A DNA stretch of 64,000 nt from Rhytidiadelphus loreus (GCA_947034895.1 OX344763.1:38315025-38379024), one strand, 5' to 3'. Positions 37,911 to 50,107 are shown, counted from the first letter of the stretch. The notes: generated from the letters alone by a model not told the origin. Numbers and translations: made by a program.

Positions 37911-39230
37911 TGAGCCCAGAAGAGCTACGTGCTTTTATTGGCATCTCGTTGGTAATGAGCATAAAGCGACTTCCAAGTCATAGAGCATATTGGAATAAAC
38001 GATTTGAAGTATTGTATTGCAACATGATTGCCATGACAATGTCAAAATCTCGGTATGAAGATATTAGTAGATGCTTGCATGTTTGTGATGATAGCATCTA
38101 TGACAACAAAGGACAACCAATAACTCGTGATAAATTAGCGAAGATGGGGTGGCTCATCTCCGAGATTCGAGAGAAATTTAAATTGAACTAGCACTTGGAA
38201 CAGGAAGTGATGGTGGACGAATCCATGATTCGGTATAAGGGTAAATATTGCCCGATTAGGCAGTATTTGCCAAAGAAGCCAACGAAGTGGAGAATCAAAG
38301 TTTGGTGCTTGGCGGATGCCCAGAAAAAATATATTTATGATTTCTTTGTTTATGCGGGCTTTGCTCAACAAGTAGCCTTGAGAGGATGCGGGCAAGAAAG
38401 AGGGAAGTCTGGCTATGATGTTGTCATGATTCTAATGGAAGGTTTACATGGGAGAGGTCATGTGGTAGTGACCGATAATTTTTTTACTTCAGTAAAACTA
38501 ACAGTGGATTTGGCAACCTTAGGGACTTATGCCACTGGAACTGTAATGCGAAACCGTGTTGGCCTTCCAAAAGCCTTGACAGACAAGTAACTCTTTGCTA
38601 AAGAGCCACAAGGTACTATTGCTTGGTGGATGTATTCTACTTGCAAAATTTCATGCGTGGTGTGGGTAGACCGAATTAAAAGTTGTGTTGCTTCTATCGT
38701 CGTTCTTCATTCCTTTGCCACGCTTGGGTGAAGACTAGCCAATGGTACCTTGGAGGATTCGTGGTGAAGAGAAGTAAATCGTCACTTCACCTGTTCACAA
38801 AGGATATACAAAGTTTATGAGGGGAGTTGACGTTGCTGATCAAATGAGAAGTGCCTATTCATCTCAAGTTCGAAGCCACAAATGGTGGCATAGGATTTTT
38901 TACTTCCTACTTGATACCTATGTTGTCAATTTGTATATACTTTACAAGGCCAACTGCGAACGTCTCCAGTAGGACCCCATTCACCGTATCAATTTTCAAC
39001 TTTTCCTAGCGGAGGCTTTATGCAAGCCATGGAAGCTTAAGCAGGGTTGTGTCTCAGCATTTTGACTTGTTGAGCCTGCTGTGCACTCCCTCGTGAAGAC
39101 AAACAGCCGAAGAAAATGTCGCTTTTGCTTTAGTAGAACCTGGACGAATCTTACCTGTGTCCAATGTGGGGGTGTCCACTTCCACATGGGGGAGTGCTTT
39201 TGGCGATGTCACTACTCCCTTCGTCAATGA
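37911..39230 (+). pseudogene. piggyBac-type transposase gene, 3' part with catalytic domain
   Basis: Frame resumes from the CACTA insertion: agc codon then PEELRAFIGISLVMSIKRLP. The catalytic DDE_Tnp_1_7-type domain follows with all three family Asp positions visible: VDESMIRYKGKYCPIRQYLP, VVVTDNFFTS and MRGVDVADQMRSAYSS. HKWWHRIFYFLLDTYVVNLY is the conserved helix after the third Asp. The Cys/His C-terminal module (CRFCFSRTWTN, CVQCGGVHFHMGECFWRCH) ends at TGA 39228-39230. Stops at 38189 and 38588, a frameshift between about 38660 and 38790, and later stops show the copy is dead. Neither the TTAA target nor the TIRs were found. Confidence 0.88.
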
Positions 39231-39347
39231 CAACCTTCTTTTTCTTTTCATATCATTGTGGAGGAACATTGGCACAAACTTCTAAAAAAGATACTAGTTG
39301 GTGGAAGGAACTTGCGGCCTATGTCGATTCACATTCTTATGGTGGCT
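39231..39347 (+). other. piggyBac 3' flank up to the retrotransposon
   Basis: Sequence downstream of the zinc-finger stop. Its last five bases, TGGCT (39343-39347), are the first copy of the retrotransposon target duplication; it continues at 56637. Confidence 0.6.
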
Positions 39348-40609
39348 TGTGAGCCCCAAATTCGTCACTTGGGACTCATTGTTTTCTTTTTTTTAGTTTA
39401 TTACAAATTAAGGCATAAAGTAGTACAAAAAGCTCCAAAAAGAGTGTAGAACCAAAATAGGTATGTCACGTACCAGTATAGCATTTGGTCATAAATAGCC
39501 TTTTACCCCTAGATTACCCATAAAGCCCACTTGTATATAGGTTAGAAACCGTAATTAGTGGGAAACAATAGGGCTACGGGGAACTTACCCAAAATAGCCC
39601 AAAACCTAGTGCATGTGACCATGATAGGCTAAATTAAGTCTTAGGAGAGTAAGGGAGGTCCCCACGTAAATCTCCAAAGATAGGTTCTAGTTTCCCCATT
39701 CCACCGACGAAACATTAGGAATCCAATTTGTTAGCTTGCAGGTGTCACTTGTCCCAGACAGGCCGCATGGAGGAATCCACAGCCGCCGGATGGTGTTCTC
39801 GGATCTAGAACATGTCGGGACATCCACGGCAAAACCCATTCACCCAGATTCCCTCACATGTGAAAGATTCCCTGACTGCCGGTGATTCAACCGAAGTTAG
39901 TTTTCACCTCGCCACCAACTGTGTGCTAGAATAGCCTAAGATTTGGCACGTGACTTGGGGGACTCCATGAGAGGTTCCCCAAAAAGTCTCGGTTTTTTTT
40001 TATCTCCAAAGGATCTTTTTCCGAGCGGTCAACCGCCAAAGGCCACGTTGGGAAATTCATAGAAAATACCCAGGCCGCGGTAAAATCTCACTAAAAATTA
40101 GACTAGCATCTTTTATGTTAATAACGCGCCCCGACAAAATTCATGGAGTTCCAATAGCGGGAAGCAGCCGAAACTGACAACATCCCCCCAATTAGTATTT
40201 ACGGCAGGATCTTTGCGGGGTTGACCGGCGTCCCGGGAGCGTATGAAGTCGGAACGAAGACATCAAGGAGCCTTTTCTTACTCCCTAGAGCCTCCCCAAC
40301 AACCCTAGCTAGTTACCCAAGCCAAAAGAGGTAAACCCCAAAAGTTAGGTTTTTACCCTTTTAATTGGCTCTAGTTGGCACTAGTTTCCGATGGGTTTTT
40401 TGTGATAGAAATAGGGGTAGGGGGTTCTTTAGGCTAAAAATGGCATTCTGAAGCCATTGGCGCAATCCATTTGCAATTCCGAGCTAAACTCCAAAAGTTA
40501 GAAACTAGGACCAGCGTAAAACCCAAGATTAGGTGAAAATCTCAAAGTTGGATGAAAATCCGGATGGATGAGGTTACTCGTCGAGGGGGGGAGTGGGCCC
40601 TTGGAAACC

Positions 40610-40616
40610 TATAAAA
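40610..40616 (+). promoter_or_regulatory. TATA box of 5' LTR
   Basis: CCTATAAAAGGGGGCCC, same context in the other LTR copies; likely core promoter of the retrotransposon. Confidence 0.6.
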
Positions 40617-42357
40617 GGGGGCCCTTCTCTCTCCCAAAACACCCCCAATACTTGTTTTGGGTCCGTGGGTCCAAGTTATCTTGGCATTTTTGGCATTTAG
40701 GCCAAAAAACCTCTACGGTGTTTTCGGAGCACTTTTTGCTCCCGTTGTTGTTCTATTTACAGCTTTTTGTAGGTTCTTGGAGTCCTTCTCGTTCACTTGT
40801 ACTTCGTGTGTCTTCTTTAAACATCCCTTGGTCACATTTGAGAGTTCTTGTAAGTTGTCTTGTGTCGTGCATTAACCCCGGAGTAACCCCCCACCGTACC
40901 TTGGCGATGCCGCTTTGGGGGGCCTTTGGTGCATAAGTCCTTTAACATTATCATCTTGCGTGTACGTGTGCCTTGGAAGTAAGTGCTAACCATAGTAAAC
41001 CCCTTCTTTGTTGTTGACAAGTGGACCCACCCTTCGGGGGACGGCGAAGCTTTGACCCTGTGACCCCTTAGTCCTAAAGAGTGTGTTAAAACGAGTCCTA
41101 GACGGCGGAGCTTTGAACCCCAATCCATTGCAAGTCCTAAAGTCGGTGTTAAAACCGATTCTACGGCGAAGCTTTGGACCCCGGTAGGTCTAAATTCCAA
41201 AGTTTAGTTCCCAAGATCTTCTTGGGAAAAATTAAAGTTTAGTTCCCAAGATACCCCTAGGTAGTAGAAACGCGGAAGAAACCCCCCGCCATGAGATAGA
41301 TTGGTCAACATCCAAGTTCTTTCCCCCACGGCGAAGCTTTGACTTCAACACATCAAAATTAGTCTAGCCTCTTGTTTTACCTTGACCATAATCCGTAACG
41401 TCCGGTTTAGTTTTTAGTTAAGTGGGTTCCCATACGGGAACCCGAGGTTAGGAAAGGAGTGTAAAGGCCAGGGCCAGCCAACCAAGGCCAGCCAGGATCC
41501 CAGCAGCGGGCAACCCAAACCAGCGGGCAACCCAGCTAGCCGGGCGACCAGACAGCCGGGCGACCCAGGCAGCGGCACCCAGCCAATCGGGCGACCAACA
41601 ACCGGGCGACCAGCAGCGGGCAACCCAGACAGCGGGCGACCCAGCGGCCAGGCGACCAGCAGCGGGCAACCCAGAGAGCGGGGACCCAGCAGCGGACACC
41701 CAGACAGCGGCACCCAAACAGTGGGCTTCGGGGGAGGGGGGGCCAGGGCTTCGAGGAGATTGGGCAGGGCTTCGGGGAGATTGGGAAGGGCTTCGGGGAG
41801 ATTGGGCCAGGGCTTTGGGGAGATTGGGTCAGGGCTTTGGGGAGGGGGGGGTCCAACGGTTTCGGGGGGGGAAGGGAAAGAGAAATCAAAAGGGGGGGGG
41901 GGGAATCAAAACAAAACATACAAAAGGAAGGGGGGGGGGGAAAAGAAAAAAGACAAACTCCAAGCGGCGCCCTGCAAAACACATCCTCCACCTCTCAAAC
42001 CAAACCTCACACAATGATGACAAAATTAGGAAGGGGGTAGTTATAGGAAAGGAAGAAGGGAGAGACGATAAATAGTGTTGCGTCATAGGATTAGGTAGGA
42101 AATCTCCAAAGCTTCTTGCAACCATTAGGAAAGAGATTAGGATGACACCAAAATGACGACGTAAGAGAATAGGTGACTCTTCCATTAGATTAGCGTCATA
42201 TGGTGTAAGGCCTCATTTAAGGGGTTGGTAGGAATAGTGTTGAAGGAAAAGAAAAAGAGATAAGGAGAAAGGAAGGGCCCATTACGGGTCTTAGAGTGTA
42301 CTCCTTCGCCAAAGACTAAGCCGTAGGCAGTTTACTACTTCAACCTACGTGTCGACT

Positions 42358-42420
42358 ATGGAATACGAGCACGCGGCCGGAGGTATGGAGGAAAAAGTCG
42401 CGCATGCCAACTTCGATCAG
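42358..42420 (+). CDS. LTR-borne leader exon (5' LTR)
   Basis: 21 codons (MEYEHAAGGMEEKV...) ending CAG before GTGAGT, a perfect match to the plant 5' splice consensus. Being in the 5' LTR downstream of the TATA box, this copy is positioned to be the translation start of a spliced element transcript. Compared with copy A the changes are substitutions only. Confidence 0.5.
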
Positions 42421-43527
42421 GTGAGTCAGTAAATTAGCCACCAGTGCTTTTTCTTTTGATTTGTGCTAAATTCTGTTAAGAGGTGGTCAATGTCGATTAG
42501 CAATTAGGAATTAGACTACAAAACAAGGTAGAACAGGATAGGATAGGACTAGGGATTAGTAAACCATTAGGGTCAAAATTCAACCAAGAAGTTAAACATT
42601 AGATGAGGACAAAATAATCCAGTTAGGAGTTAAGGTTAAAATAGCCAATCAAAATTACCTTAAGTAATAACGACATAGGGTCAAGGGTAGAACGTAAAAA
42701 GATAGTCTAATTAGGAAAAACTAAATTAGATTAGAGGATTAAATTAGAAAGATAAAGTAAATTAGATAAATTAAATTAGGAGATAAATTAGGAAAAAAGA
42801 CAAATTAATTTAGAAAATTAGATTAGGAGATAAATTAGGAAAAAAGATAAATTAGATAGATTAAATTAGGAGATAAATTAGATAGATTAAATTAGGAGAT
42901 AAATTAGATAAATTAAATTAGGAAAAAAGATAAATCAATTTAGAAGATTAAATTAGGAGATAAATTAGATAAATTAAATTAGGAAAAAAGATAAATCAAT
43001 TTAGAAGATTAAATTAGGAGATAAATTAGATAAATTAAATTAGGAAAAAAGATAAATCAATTTAGAAGATTAAATTAGGAGATAAATTAGATAAATTAAA
43101 TTAGGAAAAAAGATAAATTAGATAGATTAAATTAGGAGATAAATTAGATAAATTAAATTAGGGAAAAAGATAACTTAGATTAGGAAAAAAGCCCAATCAA
43201 CTTAGGAAACCATGGAAGGGACTTAGGTAATCCCTCCTCAGTCTTAGGAAGGGTCAATTAGCCTCAGATTCCCATAGATTAGAATAGATTCGGTAGTAGT
43301 TCGTATAGGCTTCCGTTAGGGGACGGTTAGCCCGAACTATTCCCTCGCCAATTGGGGCAACCCCATTGTCACCTGCGGAAACTAGGAACTTAGTAAAGAA
43401 GATCCATTGCTTGGAAGGCACAATGGACCGACGCTTAGTCACCCGTTAGGTTAGAATTTAGTTAACCCCTAGAACCTGGTTGTGTCCGATTAATTACCAA
43501 GGGTGGATAATTAAGCGCCCACATGAA

Positions 43528-43547
43528 TGGTGCGTCTGCCGGGAGCT
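43528..43547 (+). other. Putative primer binding site
   Basis: TGGTGCGTCTGCCGGGA begins 4 nt after the 5' LTR. Its complement ends in CCA and resembles a tRNA 3' acceptor plus T-stem (GCCGGG as in plant tRNA-Asp), but the match to a specific tRNA was not checked. Confidence 0.5.
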
Positions 43548-43860
43548 GAAGTTTAGAAGCTTGCCTTTTAATTTTTTCTCACATTAAAAAGTAGTCTAGG
43601 GTAACATTTAGTTAGGATTAGAGTGTTTACATTAGAGTGATAATTAGCAATCATAGAAGGAATTGAAAGTGTTTATCAAGTTAGTGATAGAAAATATATT
43701 TCAAATCTCTAGTTCAATTAGTAATTAGAAGGATGTACCTTAGGATACCTTTAAGATCTTTTTAGAGGTAGTAAGTAGGAATTAGGACTAGGTCTTTGAG
43801 CATAAGGTGAGCGCTAGTAGTCGACAATAGCCACTCACGGAGGAGTAGGTCACCGCCAAG
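43548..43860 (+). other. Retrotransposon leader, no gag
   Basis: About 310 bp between PBS and pol stub with no gag-like frame. Gag and protease are missing from this copy. Confidence 0.55.
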
Positions 43861-44568
43861 GTGAATGTAAGGGTTAAACTCCCAACCATGGAGAGTCTAA
43901 CTGGGACCTTCAATTTGCTTGCCAAACTCTATGACTACATTGACGGGTGGGTCAACGATGACGGGATTGATACCCCACCCCAACCTTGTCCGGTCAAGTA
44001 CGCACCAATGCCCTGGACCACCAGAATTGGCTCCTTCTTCCAGTCAGCGCCAACCGTTCCTCCAGCAGTCCCGCTAATGGTCACGACCAAATACAAGGCA
44101 ACTGCTGAGGTCCTGGAAGACAACGACACGATTGACCTCCTTCCGTTGGTCGATGATCTCCCTATGGAAAGTATCTACCACTTGGAGATTGATGGCACCC
44201 AGCCAATGGCCTGGGATCCCATACTTCCAGAGGAGGACCTCCTCCCCAGCTTGCACTTCCGCAGAACATCCGAGGGTTTTCAGGTAGGCTCCGACTTGCC
44301 CACCTATCCTCCAGTACCAAACGACTGGTACCATGGGCCAAGTGACCTAGTTCATGTTCAGGCAACCGATTGGAAGGAGATCGACGTCTCTTTCCAAGGA
44401 GAGGAGCCGAAGTTGATCAAAGTAGGCGCACACCTTGAAGGTCGCGACTTGGAAGAATACCGTTCTTTAATCATGAGATACCGTGATGTCTTCGCGTGGT
44501 CCTACCTAGAATTGAGGGGGGTACCGGCTCAGATCGCCCAGCATACCATCCCACTCAAACCGGACGTT
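43861..44568 (+). pseudogene. Gypsy pol remnant: linker and RT N-terminal stub
   Basis: An open frame of about 236 codons cut off by the inverted LTR. The first ~180 residues are acidic and Pro-rich with no recognised motif. The end, EEYRSLIMRYRDVFAWSYLE followed by GVPAQIAQHTIPLKPDV, is the characteristic entry to Gypsy reverse transcriptase (DVFAWSY..G, then H-x-(I/L)-x-L). No catalytic YxDD remains. The last codon of the stub (GTT, 44566-44568) directly touches the LTR terminus at 44569. Confidence 0.8.
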
Positions 44569-47500
44569 TGTGGGCGCTTAATTACCCACCCTTGGTAATT
44601 AATCGGACACAACCAGGTTCTAGGGGTTAACTAAATTCTAACCTAACGGGTGACTAAGCGTCGGTCCATTGTGCCTTCCAAGCAATGGATCTTCCTTACT
44701 AAGTTCCTAGTTTTCGCAGGTAACAATGGAGTTGCCCCCAATTGGCGAGGGAATAGTTCGGGCTAACCGTCCCCTAACGGAAGCCTATGCGAACTACCAC
44801 CGAATCTTTCCTAATCTATGGGAATCTAAGGCTAATTGACCCTTCTTAAGACTGGGGAGGGATTTACCTAAGTCCCTTCCATGGTTTCCTGAGTTAATTG
44901 GGTCTTTTCCTAATCCAAGTTATCTTTTTCCTTAATTTAATTTCTTAATTTAATTTCTAATTTAATTTATCTTTTTTCCTAATTTAATTCCCTAGTTTGA
45001 TTGATCTAATTTATCTTCTACTTTAATCTTCTAATTTAATTTATCTTTTCTCCTATTTTAATCTTCTAATTTAATTTATCTTTTATCTAATTTAATCTTC
45101 TAATTTAATTTATCTTTTATCTAATTTAATCTTCTAATTTAATTTGTCTAATTTATCTCCTAATTTAATTTATCTTTTATCTAATTTATCTCCTAATTTA
45201 ATTTATCTTTCCTCCTAATTTAAGTTGTCTAATTTATCTCCTAATTTAATTTATCTAACTTAGTTGCTTGTATGGGCCACTCCTATGTATGAAATGGGTT
45301 TGGATACTTCGAGTCCTATTTGATAAACTTCTATGTCTAACTCAAGGCCCCCTAATCCCTATTTGCTAATCAGAATTATTCACTATCTAGCAAAGTCTAA
45401 CGTAAATTAGAAGGGAAAAAAAAGAGACACCGGAGATTTGTTTAATGTCTCACCTGATCGCCGTTAGCATGTGCGGCATCCTCCTCCATACCTCCAGCCG
45501 CGTGCTCGTATTCCATAGTCGACACGTATTTTGACGTAGTAAAATGCCAACGGCTTAGTCCTCGGCGAAGTGGTACACCCTAAAGACCTTTAATGGTTCC
45601 TTCCTTCCTCCTTGCCTCTTTTTTTTTTTTTCAACACTATTCCTACCAACCCTTTAAATCAGGCCTTACACAATATGACGCTAATCTAATGGAAGAATCA
45701 CCTATTCCCTTACGTCGTCATTTCGGTGTCATCCTAATCTCCTTCCTAATGGTTGTAAGAAGCTTTTGAGATTTCCTACCTAATCCTACGACGCAACACT
45801 ATTTATCGTCTCTCCCTTCTTCCCCTCCTATAACTACCCCCTTCCTAATCTTGTCATCATTGTGTGAGGTGGCTTGTTGGTGAGGGACTTTGAGAGGTTG
45901 TGCAGGTTTGGACGCGTGGGATGGCGACTTCTCTTCCCCCCTTCTTCCTTTAGCCTTGAGTTGGCCTTTCGTTAGTCTTTCACTAGACCCCGGTTTCAAT
46001 CTTAGTGTGATAAAAAAACAAAAAAAAAGTGTGGTGGGGCCCCGCAGGGCATCGTCCCGTAGTGCTGAATTTAGTTGAGGTGAGGATTTCTCCTTTCACC
46101 CCCCCCCTTTTCTGGACTCCCCGCCCAAGCTCCCTGGACTCCCCGACTCCCCGCCCAAGCTCCCCCGATACTGTGCCGATACTGTGCCGGTACTGCTGCC
46201 TGGCTGGCTGCCGATCCCGCTGCCGGGCTGCCCTGGTACTGGTGGCTGGTGGCTGGTCTGGCGCTGGTGCTGGTTTCTCTCTCCTTCCTAAATTCCTCCT
46301 CTCGGGTTCCCGTATGGGAACCCACTCAACTAAAAACTAAACTGGATATTACTTTTTGTGGTCAGGGTAAAACAGGGCTGGACTAAAGGTGACGTTTTTG
46401 AGGGCAGAGCTTCGCCGTTAGGGGATAAACTGAGAGTTAGCCCCGCTATCCTATGGGGGTTCTTCCGCCTTTCTACCAACTAGGGGGTATCTTGGGAGCT
46501 AAACTTTAATCTTTCCCAAGAAGATCTTGGGAACTAAACTTTTGGAACTTAGACCTTCCCGGGTCCAAAGCTTTGCCGTAGGATCGGTTTTAACACCGAC
46601 TTTAGGACTTGCCAAGGCTTGGGATTCAAAGCTCCGCCGTCTAGGACTCGTTTTAACACACTGTTTAGGACTCAAAGGGTCACAAGGTCAAAGCTTCGCC
46701 GTCCCCCGAAGGGTGGGGTCCATACAATCAAGGGAAAGGGTTACTAGGGTTAGATCTCCTTCTAAGGCACATGTACATATAAGGTAGTAACGTTAAGACT
46801 CTTTATGCACCAAAGGCCCCCCAAAGCGGCATCGCCAAGGTACAGTGGGGGGTTACTCTGGGGTTAGTGCACGACACAAGATAAACTTCACCAAAGACTC
46901 TTCAAATGGGACCAAAAGAAAGCCAAAGAAAGCACACAAAGTACATACGTACAAGAAGAAGGACTCCAAGAACCTTTAAAAGCTGCAAATAGAACAACAA
47001 CGAGAGCCAAAAGTGCTCCAAAAACACCGTAGAGGTTTTTTGGCCTAAACGCCAAAAATGCCAAGATAACTTGGACCCACGGACCCAAAACAAGTATTGG
47101 GGGTGTTTTGGGAGAGAGAAGGGCCCCCTTTTATAGGTTTCCAAGGGCCCACTCCCCCCCTCGACGAGTAACCTCATCCATCCGGATTTTCATCCAACTT
47201 TGAGATTTTCACCTAATCTTGGGTTTTACGCTGGTCCTAGTTTCTAACTTTTGGAGTTTAGCTCGGAATTGCAAATGGATTGCGCCAATGGCTTCAGAAT
47301 GCCATTTTTAGCCTAAAGAACCCCCTACCCCTATTTCTATCACAAAAAACCCATCGGAAACTAGTGCCAACTAGAGCCAATTAAAAGGGTAAAAACCTAA
47401 CTTTTGGGGTTTACCTCTTTTGGCTTGGGTAACTAGCTAGGGTTGTTGGGGAGGCTCTAGGGAGTAAGAAAAGGCTCCTTGATGTCTTCGTTCCGACTTC

Positions 47501-48397
47501 ATACGCTCCCGGGACGCCGGTCAACCCCGCAAAGATCCTGCCGTAAATACTAATTGGGGGGATGTTGTCAGTTTCGGCTGCTTCCCGCTATTGGAACTCC
47601 ATGAATTTTGTCGGGGCGCGTTATTAACATAAAAGATGCTAGTCTAATTTTTAGTGAGATTTTACCGCGGCCTGGGTATTTTCTATGAATTTCCCAACGT
47701 GGCCTTTGGCGGTTGACCGCTCGGAAAAAGATCCTTTGGAGATCAAAAAAAACCGAGACTTTTTGGGGAACCTCTCATGGAGTCCCCCAAGTCACGTGCC
47801 AAATCTTAGGCTATTCTAGCACACAGTTGGTGGCGAGGTGAAAACTGACTTCGGTTGAATCACCGGCAGTCAGGGAATCTTTCACATGTGAGGGAATCTG
47901 GGCGAATGGGTTTTGCCGTGGATGTCCCGACATGTTCTAGATCCGAGAACACCATCCGGCGGCTGTGGATTCCTCCATGCGGCCTGTCTGGGACAAGTGA
48001 CACCTACAAGCTAACAAATTGGATTCCTAATGTTTCGTCGGTGGAATGGGGAAACTAGAACCTATCTTTGGAGATTTACGTGGGGACCTCCCTTACTCTC
48101 CTAAGACTTAATTTAGCCTATCATGGTCACATGCACTAGGTTTTGGGCTATTTTGGGTAAGTTCCCCATAGCCCTATTGTTTCCCACTAACTACGAGTTC
48201 TAACCTATATACAAGTGGGTTTTATGGGTTATCTATGGATAAAAGGCTATTTATGACCAAATGCTATACTGGTACGTGACATACCTATTTTGGTTCTACA
48301 CTCTTTTTTGGGCTTTTTGTACTACTTTATGCCTTAATTTGTAATAAACTAAAAAATAGAAAACAATGAGTCCCAAGTGACGAATTTGGGGCTCACA
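44569..48397 (-). mobile_element. Inverted LTR of the sister subfamily (copy C) replacing part of pol
   Basis: Reads TGTGGGCGCTTAATT on the left and GGGGCTCACA on the right, the exact LTR ends in reverse. 3829 bp; contains inverted TATA (47129-47135), mini-exon (45454-45516) and minisatellite. It groups with copy A by shared sequence (for example the CAGCACCAG-type block instead of the B/D array). Flanking 5-mers differ (ACGTT left, ATGAC right), so there is no target duplication, and host pol is missing between its flanks. Confidence 0.9.
45454..45516 (-). CDS. LTR-borne leader exon (copy C)
   Basis: Minus-strand ATG followed by 21 codons ending CAG before GTGAGAC. Differs from copy A at one codon near the end (GAT for AAT), still open and still with the donor. 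Confidence 0.45.
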
Positions 48398-49018
48398 ATG
48401 ACCGAGATGTTTAAAATCAACCATCGGAAGACCACTCCTTATCACCTCCAGACCAATGGGAACACCGAACGGGTCAACCAAACTTTGGTTCGCATCCTTC
48501 GGAAGACGGTCACCGACAGCAAAAGGGACTGGGATGTCAAGCTGACCCCTGCCCTTTGGGCCTACTGAATCACCTATAAGGTAACCACCCGCGCCACCCC
48601 TTTCTCCTTGATGTACGGCGTAGAAGCAATCTTGCCCATAGAATTTGAAGTGCCTTCGCTACGCATCGCCATTGACGAAAGACTGGATGAGTCCCAGTCC
48701 CTCCACGATCGATTAGAACGGTTGGAGGCCTTAAGCGAGTCTCGGCGGGCGTCTTCGCAGCACTCGGAGGTCATCCAGAGGCGCCGAAAGGTGGCCTTCG
48801 ACAAGCGGGCAAAGGTGCGTACCCTTGAACCAGGGATGTGGATAATGGTCCAGGACGCACGGAAAATGGAATTCCCAGGGAAGTTTGACGCCCTATGGAC
48901 CGGACCCTACATCATCCACACTACTTTCCCCAACAACTCCCTCCAACTCAAAAACCTAGACGGTTCGGAATTCCCGACTAGAACCAACGGGGGACGATGT
49001 AAAGAATACAAGGTGTAG
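48398..49018 (+). pseudogene. Gypsy integrase C-terminal half
   Basis: Frame opens at the LTR boundary with HRKTTPYHLQTNGNTERVNQ, where E of TERVN corresponds to the third catalytic residue of the D,D,E integrase core. It continues DWDVKLTPALWAY, a TGA at 48566-48568 where the family usually has Arg, ITYKVTTRATPFSLMYGVEA, then the C-terminal domain (LEPGMWIMVQDARKMEFPGK and GPYIIH). The stop at 49016-49018 ends pol. The first two catalytic Asp residues are lost. It shows the element ran RT before integrase. Confidence 0.88.
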
Positions 49019-49763
49019 AGGCCCAGTCAGTTGTAATTACTGAGGGCCGATAGAGGCTCTCAGTTCTCTTCTTTGACTTAAGAGTCAAGTCTTAGGTTAG
49101 ATAGGATGTAAAAGCCATTTTAGGCCTCCGCACGTAAGCCCAAAAAAATCAATAGTTAGTCAATTTAAGGAAGATAAATTGAAGAGCTAGAAAAAACCCC
49201 ATAAAACCCCTAAAAAATCTTCCAACCCATCTCCAGTCACTAAATCACTAAGTCACTAGGATACTAGGTTACCTCGTCACTATTGGTTGCCAATTGTGGA
49301 TTGTCTCCGTAGATAGGTGCAGTTGGTGTAAAATGAAAGGCCTCTGGTCAGCCAAGCCCGGGGGATCTTCGGATTCCCCAAAACTAAGATTTTTGGTTGT
49401 TAAACATAGGTTATTGCGCGAGATAACCGATGCTAACGTAAAATGGTCCTTGGCAAGACTCCCAGATTCTTAGAGTTACTTTTAACCTCACTGATCCGTA
49501 GGGTCCTAAAACACGTCACTCAGAGCCACTTGGTTGTTAGTTCTTAGGTAGTCGCGGGGTAATGAACTCACGTGGAAATCTACATCTGACGTAAAAAGAA
49601 AAGCTTAACCGCTAGCCAACACTTTGTTTAGATTTGTTTTCAGCTATACTTCTTAGGATGTCAGGTCAGGGTTGATGTTGGCATATGACCCATGCCTCAC
49701 CCGCTTGTCAAAAGATAGCTTCAAGGGGAAGTTGAACTCAACTCCCCGATTGGATCCAATGCC
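49019..49763 (+). other. Post-pol noncoding region
   Basis: No gene recognised. Long post-pol spacers are common in plant Gypsy elements with large LTRs. Confidence 0.5.
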
Positions 49764-50107
49764 GCTAGACTGGACGTAATATATGCCTGAGATGCTGAAA
49801 AGACAGCTAGTTGGGGGGATTCTCTTATGACTCACCAGACCGGGCGTAATAGACACCATCGAGTTGAAAAGACGGCTGGTTTGAGGGCGTTTTCGTACTG
49901 GCTAGACCGGACGTAATAGATACCATAGAGTTGAAAAGACGGCTAGTTTCAGGGAGGTTCTGTACTGGCTAGACTGGACGTAATAGATACCATCGAGTTG
50001 AAAAGACAGCTAGCTTCAGGGAGGTTCTGTACTTGCTAGACCGGACGTAATAGAAACCATCGAGTTGAAAAGACAGCTAGTTTAAGGGCGTTACTAAGTC
50101 TTGCTAG
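49764..50107 (+). repeat. ~70-bp tandem repeat, five units
   Basis: Units share GGACGTAATAGATACCAT, GAGTTGAAAAGACGGCTAG and TTCAGGGAGGTTCTGTACT. The last units are most alike, suggesting recent amplification. Confidence 0.85.

Larger units (their letters stand above)
39348..43523 (+). repeat. 5' LTR (copy B)
   Basis: 4176 bp, TGTGAGCCCC to GCGCCCACA. TATA at 40610, mini-exon 42358-42420 followed by GTGAGT, G-run block near 41715-41945, minisatellite 42717-43165. Differences from the 3' LTR that I spotted outside repeats are mostly CpG transitions (for example G at 40035 versus A at 53361; C at 42494 versus T at 55748). Confidence 0.95.

Noticed and set aside
41414..41991. Pro/Leu/Gly-rich minus-strand frames (also 54740-55439)
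   Set aside because: They translate the CAGCGGGCAACCC and G-run repeats of the LTR and change length with repeat number.
44569..48397. Copy C as an ordinary solo LTR
   Set aside because: Five-base flanks do not match and host pol is missing across the site, so simple LTR-LTR recombination in one insertion does not explain it.
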